Made by a program: the position numbers and the translations under genes. DNA of 64,000 nt, taken from positions 90,001 to 154,000 of the forward strand of contig JACEEZ010011040.1 in assembly GCA_016584305.1 (NCBI GenBank). Direction: 5' to 3'. Shown one piece after another: positions 20,850-36,165 of the stretch; within the stretch, counting starts at the first letter, position 1, and every line of letters starts with the position of its first letter. The stretch comes from Chionoecetes opilio. Lineage: Eukaryota > Arthropoda > Malacostraca > Decapoda > Majidae. The notes beneath the pieces were generated by a model. It saw only the letters and a program-made list of their open reading frames with translations. It did not search any database and had not been told where the DNA came from.

Positions 20850-23800
20850 ATCTCACATATTCGGTATATTAGTGTATTTCGGTGTATTTCGTTATGTATT
20901 TGGTGTATCATTTGTATTTAGGTGATTGGGTATTTAGGTGGTAGTTGGTGTATTGTAGGTTGTATGGTATATTTAGGTGTATTTGGTATATTTAGGGTAT
21001 TTGGTGTATTTAGTGTATTGGGTATTAGGTGTATTTGGTGTATTTAGGGTATGTGGGGTATTAGGTGTATTTGGTATATTTCGTGTAATTGGTGTTATTT
21101 AGGTTGTATTTGGTATATTTCTGGGTGTAATTTAGGTGAATTGGTATATTTTCGGTGTATTCGGTTGTATTTGGTATATAGGTGTATTTGGTATATTTAG
21201 GGTATTGGGATATTTAGTGTATTGGTATATTTAGGTGATTTGGTCATTTAGGTGTATTTGGTATATTAAGTGTATTTTGGTTATATTTAGGTATATTTAG
21301 GTGTATTTAGGTATATGTAGGTGTATTTGTATATTTAGGTGTCTTTGGTATATTTTAGGTATATTTAGGTGTATCCCAGTATATTTAGGGTATTTGGTTA
21401 TTTAGCTATATTTAGGTGTTATTTGGTAATTTAGGTGATTTGGTATATTAGATGTATTGTATATTTAGGTGTTATTTGTTATATTTAGTGTATTTGGTAT
21501 ATTTAGGTGTGCATTTGGTATATTCGGGGTATTGGTATATTTAGGATATTTAGGGTGTATTGGTATATTAGGTGTAGTTGGTATATTTAGGTTATTTAGG
21601 TGTATTTGGTATATTTAGGTGTATTGGGTAATTAGGTATATTTAGGTGTATTTGGTATATTTAGGTGATTTGGTCTATTTAGGTATATTAGGTGTATTGG
21701 TATATTTAGGTGTATTTGGTATATTTAGGTATATTTAGGTGTATTTGGTATATTTAGGTGTATTTGGTAATTTAGGTTTATTTGGGATATTTAAGTGTAT
21801 TTGGTATATTTAGGTGTATTGGTTATTTAAGTGTATTTGGTCTATTTAAGGTATATTTAGGGTGTATTGGCTTATATTTAGGTGTATTGGTATATTTTAG
21901 GTATATTTAGGTGTATTTGGGTATTTAGGTGTATTTCGGTGTATTTAGGTGTATTTGGTATATTTAGGTGTATTTGGTGTATTTAGGTGTATTTGGTGTA
22001 TTTAGGTGTATTTGGTATATTTCGGTGTATTTGGTGTATTTAGGTGTATTTGGTATATTTCGGTGTATTTAGGTGTATTTGGTATCTTAGGTGTAAATTT
22101 GGTATATTTAGGTGTATTTGGTATAATTTAGGTGTATTTGGTATATTTAGGTCGTATTTGATATTTAGGGTATTTGGTATATTTAGGTGTATGTATATTT
22201 AGGGTATTGGTATATTTAGGTGCTATTTGGTATTTTAGGTGTATTTGGTATATTTAGGTGTATTTGGTATATTAGGTGTATATGGTATCTTTAGGGTATT
22301 GGTATATTTAGGTGTATTTGGTATCTTTAGGGTGGATTTGGTATATTTAGGTTGTCATATGGTATATTTAGGTGTATGTGGATATTAGGTGTATTTGGTA
22401 TATTTAAGTGTAATTTGGTATATTATATTTAGGTGTATTGGTATATTCTAGGTGTATTTGGTATATTAGGTGTATTTGGTATATTAGGGTATTTGGTATA
22501 TTTAGGTGTATAGGTATATTTTAGGTGTATTTGGTTATATTAGGTGTATTAGGTGTATTTTGGTATATTTAAGTGTATTTGGGATATTTAGGTGTATTTG
22601 GGTATATTAGTGTATTTGGTATATAGGTGTTGGTATATTTAAGTTATTTGGTATATTTAGGTATATTTAGGTGTATTTGGTATATTTAGGTGTATTGGTA
22701 TATTAAGTGGATTTGGTATATTTAGGTTGTTATATGGTATATAGGTGTATTGGTATATTTAGGTGTGATTGTATATTTAGGTGTATATGGTATCTTTAGG
22801 GGATTTGGTAATATTTAGGTGTATTTGGTTATTAGGTGTATTTGGTATATTGAAGGTGTATTTGAGTACTATTTAGGTGTATTGGTATATTTAGGAGTAT
22901 TGTTATATTTAGGTGTATTTGGTTTATTTAGGTATATTTAGGTGTATATGGTTAGCTTTAGGGGTATTTAGGTGATTTGGTAATTTAGGTATATTTAGTT
23001 GTATTTGGTAATTAGGTTATATTTCTAGGTGTATTTGGTATATTTAGGTATATTTAGGTGTATTTGAGTATATTAGGTAATATAGGTGTATTGGTATATT
23101 TAGGTGATTTGGTATATTTAAGGTGTATTTGGTAATTTAGGTAATTAGGTGTATCTGGTATATTTAGGTGGTATTTGGTAATTTAGGTGTATTTGGATAT
23201 TTAGTTGTATTTGCGTATATTTAGGGTGTATTGGTTATATTTAGGTGTATTTGGTATATTTAGGGTATTGTAATTTAGGTGTATTGGTAATTTAATATAG
23301 GTGTATTTGGTCTATTTAGGTGTTATTTGTATATTTAGGTTGTATTTGGTATATATTTAGGTCGTATTTGGTTATATTTAGGTGTAATTTGGTATATTAG
23401 TGTATTTGGTATAGTTAGGTGTATTTGGTAATATAAAAATTTTTTTAGGGTATTTGGTATATTTTAGGTGTATTTGGATATTTCGGTAATTTAGGTGTAT
23501 TTGGTATATTAGGTATATTTAGGTGTATTTGGTATATTTAGGTGTATTTGGTATATTTAGGTGTATATGGTATATTTAGGTGTATTTGGTATATTTAGGT
23601 GTATTTGGTATATTTAGGTGTATTTGGTATATTTAGGTGTATTTGGTATATTTAGGTGTATTTGGTATATTTAGGTGTATTTGGTATATTTAGGTATATT
23701 TAGGTGTATTTGGTATATTTAGGTGATGTTATATTAGGTTGTATTGGTATATTTAGGTGTATTTTGTTCTTTAGGTATATTAGGTGTATGGTATATTAGG

Positions 23801-26800
23801 TGTATTTGGTATATTAGGGTGTGTTGGTATATTTAGGTTTATTTGGTAGATTTAGGTGTATTTGTGTATTTTAGGGATTTGGTATATTGAGGTGTTTCGG
23901 TGTATTTGGTATATATTTAGGTGTATTTGGTATATTTAGGTGTATTTCGGTGTTAGTCGTGTATATTTAGTGTATTGGTATTAGTATATAGGTGATTTGG
24001 TATATTGTAGGTGTATTTAGGTGTATTGGTATATTTAAGCGTGTATTTGGTATATTAGGTGTAGTGGTATATTTAGGTGTATTAGTTATATTTAACTGTA
24101 TTCGGGTATATTTAGGTGTATTTGGTATATTTAGGTGTAGTTGGTAATTTAGGTGTATTTGGTAGATTAAGTGTATTGTATATTTAGGTGTTATTTGGTA
24201 TTATTTAGGTGTATTAGGTATATTTAGGTGGAGTGGATATTTAAGTCAGTATTTGGTATATTTGGGATATTTAGGGGTATTTGGATATTTAGGTGTAGTT
24301 GGTATATTAAGTGTCTTTGGTATATTAGGTGTATATGGTATAATTTAGGGTATTTGGTATATTTAGGTGTATTTGGTATATTTAGGTGTAATTTTTTTTT
24401 GGTAATTTAGGGTATTTGGATATTTAGGTGTATTTGGTATATTTAGGTGTCTTTGGAATTTAGGATGTATTTGGTCGTATTTAGGTGTATTTGGTATCCT
24501 TTAGGTGTATTTGGTATATTTTAGTATTTCGGTGTATTTAGGTGTATTTGGTATATTTAGGTGTATTTGGTGTATTTAGGTGTATTTGGTATATTTAGGT
24601 GTATTTGGTATATTTAGGTGTATTTGGTATATTTAGGTGTATTTGGTATATTTAGGTGTATTTGGTATATTTAGGTGTATTTGGTATATTTAGGTATATT
24701 TAGGTGTATTTGGTATATTTAGGTGTATTTGGTATATTTAGGTGTATTTGGTATATTTAGGTGTATTTGGTATATTTAGGTGTATTTGGTATATTTAGGT
24801 GTATTTGGTATATTTAGGGTCTTGGTATATTAGGTATATTTAGGTGTATTGTATATTTAGGTATATTTAGTGTATTTGTATATAGGTATTTTTAGGTGTA
24901 TTTGGTTATATTTGAGGTATATTTGTATATTTGGTGTATTTGGGAATTTAGGTGTATTATGGCTATATTTAGGATATTAGGTGTATTGGATATTAGGTGT
25001 ATTTGGTATATTTAGGTGTATTGTATATTTAGGTGTATTGGTATATAGGTATATTAGGTGTATTTGGATATTTTAGTGTATTGGTATATTTAGGTGTGTT
25101 TGGTTATTTAGGTTATTTGGATTATTTAAGGTGTATTTGGTGATTTAGACCGTGTTGGTATATTTAGGTGTATTTTCGGTGGATTGGTTTACTTTAGGTT
25201 GTATTGGTATATTTAGGTGTATTCGGGATTTCGGTATATTGTAGTGTATTTGATATATTTAGGTGTATTTGGTATATTTAGGTGTATTTAGGTGTATTTG
25301 GTATATTTAAGTGTATTTGGTATATTTAGGTGTATTTGGTATATTTAAGTGTATTTGGTATATTTAGGTATATTTAGGTGTATTTGGTATATTTAGGTGT
25401 ATTTGGTATATTTAAGTGTATTTGGTATATTGTAGGTTGTATATGTATATTAGGGTGTATTTTGTATATTTAGGTGTATTTGGATAATTCAGGTATATTA
25501 TGGTTGTATTTGGTCTTCTTTAGGTGTATTGTATATTAGGTGTATTTGGTATATTTAGGTGATTGCGTATATTAGGTGTATTTGGTGTATTTAGGTGTAT
25601 TTGGTATATTTAGGTGATTTCGGTAATTTAGGTGTATTTGGTGTATTAGGTGTATTTGGTATATTTAGGTGTATTTGTCGTATTTAAGGTGTATTTGGTA
25701 TATTAGGTGTATTGTATTATTTAGGTATATTTAGGTGTATTTGGATATTTAGGTGTATTGGTGTATTTAGGTGTATTTGTATATTTAGTGTATTTGGTAT
25801 ATTAGGTATATTTAGGTGTATTTGGTCTATTTAGTGTATTTGGTATTATTTAGGGTGTATTTGGTATATTAGGTGTTTATTTGGCTATATTAGGTGTATA
25901 TGGTAATTTAGGTGTATTTGGTTATATTTAGGTGTATTTGGGTATATTTAGGTATATTAGGTGTGGTGGTATATTAGGGTATATTTAGTGTATTTGGTAT
26001 ATTTAGTTATTTAGGTGTATTTGGTATATTAGGTATAATTAGGGATTTGGTATATTTAGGTGTATTTGGTTATATTTAGGTATATTGTAGGTGTTTGTAT
26101 TGGTATATTATGTATATATAGGTGTATTTGGTATATTTAGGTGTATTGGTATATTTAGGTGTTTTGGTATATTTGTGGTATATTTAGGTTGTATTTGGTA
26201 TATTTAGGTGTAATTTGGTATATTAGGGTATTTGGTATATTTAAGTGTATTTGGTATATTAGGTATATTTTGGGTAATGGTAATTTAGGTGTATTTGGTA
26301 TATTTAAGTGTATTTGGTTATATTTTAGGTGTATATGGTATATTTAGGTGTATTTGGTATATATTTAGGGTATTGGTATATTTAGGGGTATAGGTATATT
26401 AGGTGTATTTGGTAATTTAGGTGTATTTGGACTATATTAGGTGTATTTGGTATATTTAGGTGTATTCTGGTAGTATTTAGGGTATTTGGTATATTAGGGT
26501 ATTTGGTATAATTAGGGATTGGGATTTAGGTATTTAGGTTGTATATGGTAGATTGTTTATGTAGTGTATTTGGATATTATGTTATATTTAGGGTATTTGG
26601 TATATTTCAGGTGTATTTGGTAATTTAGGTATATTTTAGGTGTATTGGTTTATGTTAGGTAATATAGGTGTATTTCGTATATTTAGGTGTATTTGGGTAT
26701 ATTTAGGTGATTGGTATATTTAGGTATATTTAGGTGTATTTTGGTATATTAGGTGTATTTGGTATATTTTAGGTTATTTGGATATTTAGGGTTATTTGGT

Positions 26801-29800
26801 ATATTAGGTGTATTGGTATATTTAGGTGTATTTGGATATTTGGTGATTTGGTTATATTTAGGTGTATCTCGGTATAGATAGGGGTATTTTGGTATCTTTA
26901 GGTTGTATTTGGTATATTTAGGTTGTATTTGTATATTTAGGTGTATGTGGTATATTTAGTGTATTTGGTATATTTAGGGGTATTGGTATCATAGGTGATG
27001 TATTGGTATATTTAGGTGTATTTGGTATATTGGGTGTATTTGGCTATATTTAGATATTTAGGTTGTATTTGGGATATTAGGTAATATTAGGTGTATTTGG
27101 TAATTTAGGTGTATTTGGTATATTAGGTGTATATGGCTATATTTAGGTTTTATTTGGTTATTTAGGTGATTTGGTATATTTAGTGTATTGGTATATGTAA
27201 GTGTATTTGGTATATTAGGTTATTTGTATATTTAGGTGTATTTGTATATAGGTGTATGTGGTATATTTAGGTTATATTTAGGTGATATTTGGTATATTAG
27301 GTGTATTGGTATATTTAGGGTATTGGTATTATTATTTAGTGTATTGGTATTATATTTAGGTAATTAGGTGTATTTGGTATTATTGAGGTGTATTAGGTAT
27401 AATTTAGGTGTGTTGGGTAATTAGGTGTATTTGGTATATTGAGGGTATTTGGTTGTATTTAGGTGTATTTGGTATATGTAGGTGTAGTTCGGTGTACTTT
27501 GGATATTTAGGGTTGGGGGGGTATTGGTATATTTAGGGTAATTTGGGTATTTCTGGTATATTTAGGTTGGTATTTGGTATTATTTAGGTGTATTTGGTAT
27601 ATTTAGGTGTCCTTGGTCTATTTAGGTGTATTGGTAGATTTAGGTATATTTAGGTGTATTGGTATATTTAGGTGTATTGATATTTAGTGTGTTGGTAATT
27701 TAGGTGTGATTGGTATATTTAGGTGTATTCGGTGTATTAGGTGTATTGGATATTGGTGTATTTCGGTGTATTGGTATATTTAGGTGATTGTATAGTTAGA
27801 GTGTATTTCGGTGTATTTCGGATTATTTAGGTGTATTTGGTATATTTAGGTGCCTCACTCTTCCTCCATGGCCGGCCTATTTGGTATATTTAGGTGTATT
27901 AGGTGTATTTGGATATTTAAGTGTATTTGGTAGATTTAGGTGTATTGTTATATTTAAGTGTATTTGGTATATTTAGGTATATTAGGTGTATTTTGGTATA
28001 TTTAGGTGTATTGGTACTATTTAAGTGTATTTGGTATATTTAGGTGTATATGGTATATCTAGGGTATTTGGTATATTAGGGTGTATTTGGTTATTTAGGT
28101 ATATTTAGGTGTATCTGGTATGCTGATTTAGGGTATTGGTATAGTTAGGTGTATGGTATATTTAGGTTATTTGGTAATTAGTTTATTGGTATATTTAGGT
28201 GGTATTTGGTATATTTAGGTGTATTGGTATATTTAGGTGTATATGGATAATTTAGGTGTATTGGTCAGATTTAGGTGTATTGGTATTATTTAGGTATCTT
28301 TAGGTGTATTGGATATTTAGGTATATTTAGGTGTATTGGTCTATTTAGGCTCTATTTAGGTGTTTTGGTTTTTTATATTTGGTTATATTGGATATTTAGG
28401 TGTATTTGGTATATTTAGGTGTATTTGGTAAATTTAGGTATATTAGGTGTATTTGGTATATTTAGGTAATAGGTGTATTTGGTATATTTAGGTGTACTTG
28501 GTATATTAGGTGATATGTGGTATAATCTAGGTATATTTAGGTTTGTATTTGGATATTTAGGTGTATTTGGATATTTAGGTGATTGGATATTAGTGTATTT
28601 GTATATTTCGGTATATTCTAGGTGATTGGATATTGAGGTGATTTGGTATATTTAAGTGTATTTGTATTATTTAGGTGTATATGGGATATTTCGGTGTATT
28701 TGGTATATTTAGGTGTATTGTTTTTATAGATTAGGTGTAATGGTATATTTCGGTGTATTTGGTATATTTAGGTGTATTTGGTATAGTTAGGTGTATTTGG
28801 TATATTTGGTGTATTTGGATATATTTAGGTGTATTTGGTATATTAGGTGTATTGGTATATAGTGTATTGGTTATTTAGGTATATTTATGTGTATATGGAT
28901 ATTTAGGTGTATTTGGTGTATTTGGTAATTTAGGTATATTAGGTGTATTTGGTATATTAGGTTGTATTGGTATATTTAGGTCATTAGGTGATTTTGGTCT
29001 ATGAGGTATATATAGGTGATTTGGGTATATTAGGTGTCTTAGGTATATTTAGGTGTATTTGGTATATTTAGGTACTTTAGTGTATTTGGTTATATTAGGT
29101 GCTATTGTAGAATTGAGGATGTATTTGGTATATTTAGGGTATTGGGTATATTTAGGTGTATTGGTAATTTAGGGTATTTGATATTTAGGTGTATTTGTAT
29201 TTTCGGGTGTATTGGTATATATAGGTGTATTTGGTATATATTAGGTGTATTGGATATTAGGGTTATGTGGTATCTTTAGTGTATTTGGCTATTTGGGGTG
29301 TATTTGGTATATTTAGGTGTATTGGTATTTAGGTGTATTTGGTATATTAGGTGTATTTGGTAATTTAGGTGATTTGGTATATTTAGGGTTATATTTAGGG
29401 TATTGGTATATTTAGAGTATATTTAGGTGAATTTGGTCATATTTAGGTAGTATTGTCATATTTAGGTGTATATGGATTATTTAGGTGTATTTGTACTTTT
29501 AGTTGTATTTGGTATATTTAGGGTATTTGGTATATTTAGGTGTATTTTTTTTTTTGGTATATTTAGGTGTATTTGGTATATTTAGGTGTATTTGATATTA
29601 GGTGGATCTGGTATATTAGGTATATTTAGGTGATTTGGGTATATTTAGGTGTATTGGTATATTTAGGTGTTATTGGTATATTTAGGTGTATTTCGGTATA
29701 TTTAGGTATATTTAGGTTATTTGGTATATTTAGGTGTATTTGGTTATTTAGGTGTGCGTTTGGTATATTTAGGGTGTATTGGTATATTTAGGTGTATTTG

Positions 29801-31975
29801 TGGGTATTAGGGTATTTGGTATATTTAGGCTGTATTCGGTGTATTTGGTATATTTAGGTGTATTTGGTATATTTAGTGGATTCTGTGTATTTCGGTATAT
29901 TTAGGTGTTAGTTGGTATATTTAGTGTATTTGGTATTTATTAGGTGTACTTTGGTATATATTTAGGTGTATTTGGATATTTAGTATATTAAGGTGTATTG
30001 GTATATTAGGTGTATTTGTATATTTAGGTGTGATTTGGTGATATTTAGGTGTATTTTGGATATTTAAGGTGTATTTGGTGTATTAGGTGTATTTGTATAT
30101 TTAGGTGTATTCGGTGATTGGGTATATTTTAGGTGATGGTAATAGGTGTATTTCGGTGGTATTTCGGGTATATAGGTGTATTGAGTATATTTAGGTGATT
30201 GGTATATTTTAGGGTATTAAGGTGTATTTGGTATATTTAAGTGTATTTGGTATATATAGGTAGTACTGGTATATTAAGTGTATTTGGTATATTTAGGTAT
30301 ATTTAGGTGTATTTGGTATATTTAGGTGTATTTGGTATATTTAAGTGTATTTGGTATATTTAGGTGTATATGGTATATTTAGGTGTATTTGGTATATTTA
30401 GGTGTATTTGGTATATTTAGGTATATTTAGGTGTATTTGAGTATAGTAGGTGTATTTGGATATTTAGGTGTATTTGGTATATTAGGCTGTATTTGAGTAT
30501 TATTTAGGTGTATTGAGTGTCTTTAGGTGTTATTGGTATATTTAGTGTATGGTAGATTTAGGTGTATTTGGGTATTAGGTGTATTTGGATATTTAGGTGT
30601 ATTGGTGTATTTAGGTGTATTTGGTATATTTAGGGTATTTGGTAGATTTAGTATATTTAGGTGTATTTGGTATATTTAGGTGTATTTGGTATATTTAGGT
30701 GTATTTGGTATATTTAGGTGTATTTGGTATATTTAGGTATATTTAGGTGTATTTGGTATATTTAGGTGTATTTGGTATATTTAGGTGTATTTGGTATATT
30801 TAGGTGTATTTAGGTGTATTTGGTGTATAGGGATATTAGGTGTATTTGGATCTTTAGGTGTATTTGGTATATGTAGTATATTTAGCGTGTATTTGGTTAT
30901 ATGTAGGTATATTAGGTGTAATTGGCTATATTTAGGTATATTTTAGGTGTATTGGTATATTTAGGTATATTTGGTTATTAGGTGTATTTGGTATATTTAG
31001 GATTATTGGTTATTTAGTATATTTAGGGTATTTGGTATATTTAGGTTATATTAGGGGTATTTGGTATATTTAGGTTTATTTTGGTCTATTTAGGTGTATT
31101 TGGATATTTTTTAGGATATTTAGGTGTATTGGTATATGTAGTCGTGTATTGGTATATTTAGGTGTATTTGGGAATTTAGGTGTATTGGGATATATTTAGG
31201 GTATTTGGTTGAATTTAGGTGTATTTGGTATATTTAGGTGAATTGGTATATTTAGGTGTATTGGTATATTAGGTGTTTTGGATATTTAGTGTCTTTGGTA
31301 TTATTTAGGTGTATTTGGTATATTGTTATGTATATTAGGTTGTTATTTGTATATTTAGGTGTATTTGGTATATTTAGGTGTATTGGTTATTAGGTGTATT
31401 GGTATATTTAGGTGTATTTGGTATATTTAGTGTATTTGGTTATATTTAGGTGTATTTGGTATATTAGGTGTATTTGGTCTATTGTTAGGTGTATTTGTAA
31501 ATAGGTAGGCTATATTTAGTGATTTGGTATATTAGGTGTATTTGCGCTATATATAGTGTATTTGGCATATTAGGTGTATTTGGTATATTGTAGGTGTATT
31601 TGGTATATTTAGGTGTATTTGGTAATTTAGGTGTATTGGTATATTTAGGGTATTTGGAATTTAGGTGTGATTGGTTCTTATTTAGGTGTATTTGGTTATA
31701 TTTAGGTGTATTTGGTATATTTAGGGTATTTGGTATATTGGTGTATTTGGTTATATTTAGGTATGTAGGTGATTTGGTATACTTTAGGGTATTTGGTATA
31801 TTTAGGTGTGTTTGGTATATTTTTTAGTGTAATTTGGTATATTTAAGGTTATGTTTATTGGTATATTTTAGGTATATTTAGGGTATTTGGTATATTTAGG
31901 TGTATAGGTATATTTAGGGGTATTTGAGGTATATTTAGGCATATTAGGGTATTTGGTATATTAGGTATAATTAGG
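20850..31975. repeat. 19-bp AT-rich satellite array, block 1 (~11 kb)
   Basis: Unit GGTGTATTTGGTATATTTA, sometimes with an extra half unit ggtatattta. Perfect stretches (for example 23540-23700, 24590-24820, 30660-30800) alternate with stretches full of single-base gains and losses. One foreign patch, 'gcctcactcttcctccatgg', sits at 27853-27872. No genes; open frames here are repeat artefacts. Confidence 0.95.
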
Positions 31976-31989
31976 GGGATCTGCAATTT

Positions 31990-32770
31990 AGATGTATTGG
32001 TATACAAGGAGGTCCGTTATACTTGGAGCATTCGGTATACGAGAATCCGATGATACGAGATGTGTAAAATTATTGTCTCATTTCAAGCACGAGCATGAAA
32101 ATCAAATGAAGACATTCAAACTGGGGTGGAGTAAAATTATCAAGTTCAAAATGCTCACCCCTCACCACTCACCAAGCTGAAAAAAGGGGGATTTGGTTGA
32201 CCCAGTGAGGTCAACCCTAGAAGACGTGACCTGAAGGGTAATTAAGCATATGGGCAGCCTGACATTTAGGGGTAATTAGCAGGTGTGTGGCCCCAACCTG
32301 GGACCGCAGTTCAGGTCACACCTAGAAAGGCGGGACTGAAGGGTAATTAAGCATATGGCGCGGCCTGACCTTTAGGGGTCATTGAGGTGCGGCCCCAACC
32401 TTGGGAACAACTAACACTACCTTCTCTTGTATCCACGCCGGTGTCGTCCCCTACATTACAACGTCTTTTTTGTTGTAGCATGTTTTTAGTTTAATTAATG
32501 TGCAGTTATGTTATTTTCTGTGCATTTTTCTCTTTCAGGATGCTTTTTCTAAGAATAGGTAGTACATTGTGGGTAATATAGATGCTTTGTGTTGGTGTTG
32601 TTGTTAGTTTATTGTAGCTTGAAAAAAAGTCTTTTTATTTTCTTTTTTTATTGATGGGGTCTGGAACCAAACCTATATTTTACCATTAGGTATGGTGTTT
32701 CGTTATACGAGATTTACTTACGAGTTATGCCAGGTGGAACCTAAATGCGCGTATTTCGGGACCTCCCTGT
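31990..32770 (+). mobile_element. MITE family 6 (CAGGGAAGTCCCG) copy inside the satellite
   Basis: Starts acaaggaggtccgttatact and ends cttcgggacctccctgtt. The body matches the clean copy at 50794-51536 but with many small gaps, plus an extra repeat of the 'gaagggtaattaagcatatg' block. Confidence 0.8.
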
Positions 32771-34665
32771 TATTTAGGTGGTGTTTGGATATATAGGGTA
32801 TTTGGTATATATTCAGGGAATTTGGTATATAGGTATATTAGGTGTAATTTGTATATTCAGGTATATTTGGTATATATAGGTATATTTAGGTGTATTGGTA
32901 TATTTAGGTATATAGGTGTATTTAGGTTAATTTAGGTGTATTTAGGTATATTTAGGTGTATTTGGTATATTCGGTAATTAATGGTATTTGTATATTGGTG
33001 TATTGGTATATTTAGCGGTATTGTTATATTTAGGTGATTTGGTTATATTTAGGTGATTGGATATATTAGGTGTATTTGGTATATTAGGTGTATTGTATAT
33101 TAGGTGTATTTGGTATATTTAGGTATATTTCGGGTATTTGGTATATTTAGGTGTATTTTGGTATAGTAGTTGTGATTGGTAATTTAGGATATTAGTATAT
33201 TTTAGGGTATTTGTATATTTAGGTGTATTTGCGTATATTCGGTGTATTGGTTATATTTTAGGTATATTTTAGGTGTATGTGGTATATTTAGGTGGATTTG
33301 GGTATATTTAGGTATATTTAGGTATATTTAGGGTATTTGGTATATTTAGGTGGATTTGTATATTTAGGTGTATTTGGTATAATTTAGGTTTCTTTGGTAA
33401 TTTAGGTGTATTTGGTATATATTAGTTGTTTTGGTATATTGAGGTGTATATGGTATATTTAGGTGATTTGGTATATTTAGGTGTATATGATATTTAGGTG
33501 GTATGGAATTAGGGTATATGTATATTAGGTGTATTTGTATATTTAGGTGCTATTTGGTATATTAGGTGGTATATGGTATATTTAGGTGTTCTGGTATATT
33601 AGGTGTATTGTATATTAGGTTGTATATGGTATATTAGGTGTATTGAGTATATTTAGGGTGTATTGGTATATTTAGGTGTATTGATATTTAGGTGTATTTG
33701 GTATATTTAGGTGGATTGGTATATTTAGGTGTATTGGTATATTTAGGGTATTGGTATATTTAGGGGTATTTGGTAATATTTAGGGGTATTCTGGATATTA
33801 GGTATATTTAAGTGTATTTGGTATATTAGGTGTATTGGATATTTAGGTATTTGGTATATTTAGGTGTATTTGGTATATTTAGGTGTATGAGTATATTTAG
33901 GTGTATTTGGTATATTTAGGTGTTATTTAGGTGGATTTGGTGTATTCAGGTGTAATTTGGTGTATTTAGGTGTATTTCATATATATTCGGTTGATATTTA
34001 GGTGTATTTGGTATATTTAGGTGTATTTAGTATATTTAGGTGTATTTGGTATATTTAGGTGTATTTGGTATATTAGGTGTATTTGGTATATTTAGGTGTA
34101 TTTGGTATATTAGGTGTATTTGGTAATTAGGTGTTTTGGATATTTAGGTAGATTAGTGTATTGGTAATTTAGGTGGTATCTGGTATATTTAGGTGTATTT
34201 GGTATATTAGGTGTATTTGTATATTTAGGGTATTTGGTATATTTAGGTGTATTGGGTATTTAAGGTGTATATGGTATATTTAGGTGATTTGGTAGATTAG
34301 GTGATTTGGTAATATAGGTTGTATTTGGTATATTAGGTGTATTGGTAATTAGGGGTATTTGTATATTAGGTGTATTTGGTATATTAGGTGTATTTGGATA
34401 TTAGGTGTATGGTGTATATTGTTTTAGGGGGGGGGGGTGTATTTGGATATAGGTGTATTTGGTATATTAGGTGTATTTTTAGGTGTATTGGTCGTATTAG
34501 GTGTATTTGGGTATTAGGTGTATTTCATTACATTCGGTATATTTTAGGGTATTGTATTTTAGGTGTATTTGGGATATTTAGGGTGTATTGGTATATTTAG
34601 GTGTATTGGTATATTTAGGTTATTTCATATAGATTTCGGTATATTTAGGTGATTTGGTGTATTTA
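32771..34665. repeat. 19-bp satellite array, block 2
   Basis: Same unit as block 1, mostly indel-rich, with a G-run at about 34428-34437. Confidence 0.95.
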
Positions 34666-35715
34666 CGTATTATAGTATATGTATGTATGTTTAATCGATA
34701 TGTCTAATAATAGTCTTAAGTATGGTAATATTTCATACGTATTACCGTATTAAACACACATTCTTCTTCTTCCGACAAGATTCACCGTCATGGCTTTCGA
34801 GAGTTGGAGAAATCCTACCCATGAAGCTTCCGAGAGAAATACAAGTGTTACTGCGGCCCCAGGGATACCTGCTGCGCGCACGTGGTGTTTGGCTAAGAAC
34901 AAGAACCTGGCAGCCACGGCAGAGGTGGCGATAAGGAAGGCTTCAAGATACCATGAAGAAACTAAGAAGACTGAGGTCTTAGTGGGCCGCATGTGCAAAA
35001 ACAAGAAGGTAGGTCTTGTGGGGGTCTTGACCGACATATCTACTATTTATTTATTAACTACTTAAATGACTTACTTACTATTTTACGTCTTTATGTACTT
35101 ACTACTTCCTTTACATACTACTTATTTACTATGACTTATTTGTTTGGAAAAAAAGTACATAACGGTGTCAAAAATACACCAATACAATTTTTATCACTAT
35201 TTAACTCAAATTCATTTTGCTATGGCTATCAGAAAGGCCTGTCAAGCCTATGGACCTCTATCATAGTATTTTCCTGTAAACCTCATAGTTTGGAGTTATT
35301 TAAGAAAATAGTGATTTTTTACTGAAAAATCTAAGTGTTTTTCCACAAAGTATCTCCATGAGATTATAGGGGCATATTATATATACATATAAGGGTTATG
35401 TCTTTACATCGACCCCTTAATTATATATGCTCTTAACCCTCTCACGCCACAGTGACGCGATTCGCGATCAAAAAAAACAAACAAAAAAAACGGAATGTTT
35501 GCATCTGAGCTTGATGCGATTTCGATGTCAAAAACTTGTAAAAATTCGCCCCCAAAAATAAAGTATTTATCCAGAATCGCGCAAAATTTTCCTGCGTACA
35601 AAGATCCAAGCTTAGACATATAAAATAAACTAATGTCAAATCTCTCGTGAGAGGGATTGAAATGGATAAGGGATTGTGTCAGCTTCCTCTCAGCAGCAGC
35701 CTATTGAGCGCGTCG
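34666..35715 (+). pseudogene. Damaged duplicate of MSS51-like exon 1 and flanks
   Basis: Collinear with 37372-38430. The ATG of the exon copy is at 34790. The real exon reads on in one frame for 220 nt; this copy has several 1-2 base gains and losses, so the frame breaks early. The upstream acceptor is spoiled (ccgacaagattc instead of ccgacagattc), the first zinc-ligand Cys pair of the MYND finger is lost, and only the donor (gaag|gtaggt) is intact. The copy ends abruptly at about 35715 in family 6 MITE sequence. Either a tandem-duplication pseudo-exon or unpolished assembly sequence. Confidence 0.85.
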
Positions 35716-36165
35716 AGCTACCTGAAGGGTATTAAGCAATGGCGCGGCCTGACCTTTAGGGTATTAGCAGGTGTGCGGCCCCAACCTTGGGACCACTACA
35801 CTACCTTCTCTTGTATCACGCGGCGTCCCCTACATTACAACGTCTTTTTTGCTTGTTATGCATGTTTTATGTTTAATTAATGTGCAGTTATGTTATTTTC
35901 TGTGCTATTTTCTCTTTCAGAATGCTTTTTCTACAGAATAGGTAGTACAGTGTGGGTAATATAGATGCTGTGTGTTTGTTGTGTTTGCTATAGTTTATTT
36001 TAGCTTGAAAAAAATGTCTTTTTATTTTCTTTTTTTTTAATTGATGGGGTCCTGGAACCAAACCTATATTTTACCATTAGTTATGTGTTTCGTTATACGA
36101 GATTTCGCTTTACGAGTATGCCAGGTGGAACCTAACTGCTCGTATCTTCGGGACCTCCCTGTATT
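35716..36165 (+). mobile_element. MITE family 6, 3' part
   Basis: Enters the element at 'gaagggtattaagcaatggc' and ends cttcgggacctccctgta. It matches 32334-32765, so it forms the start of the second unit of the local duplication. Confidence 0.8.
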
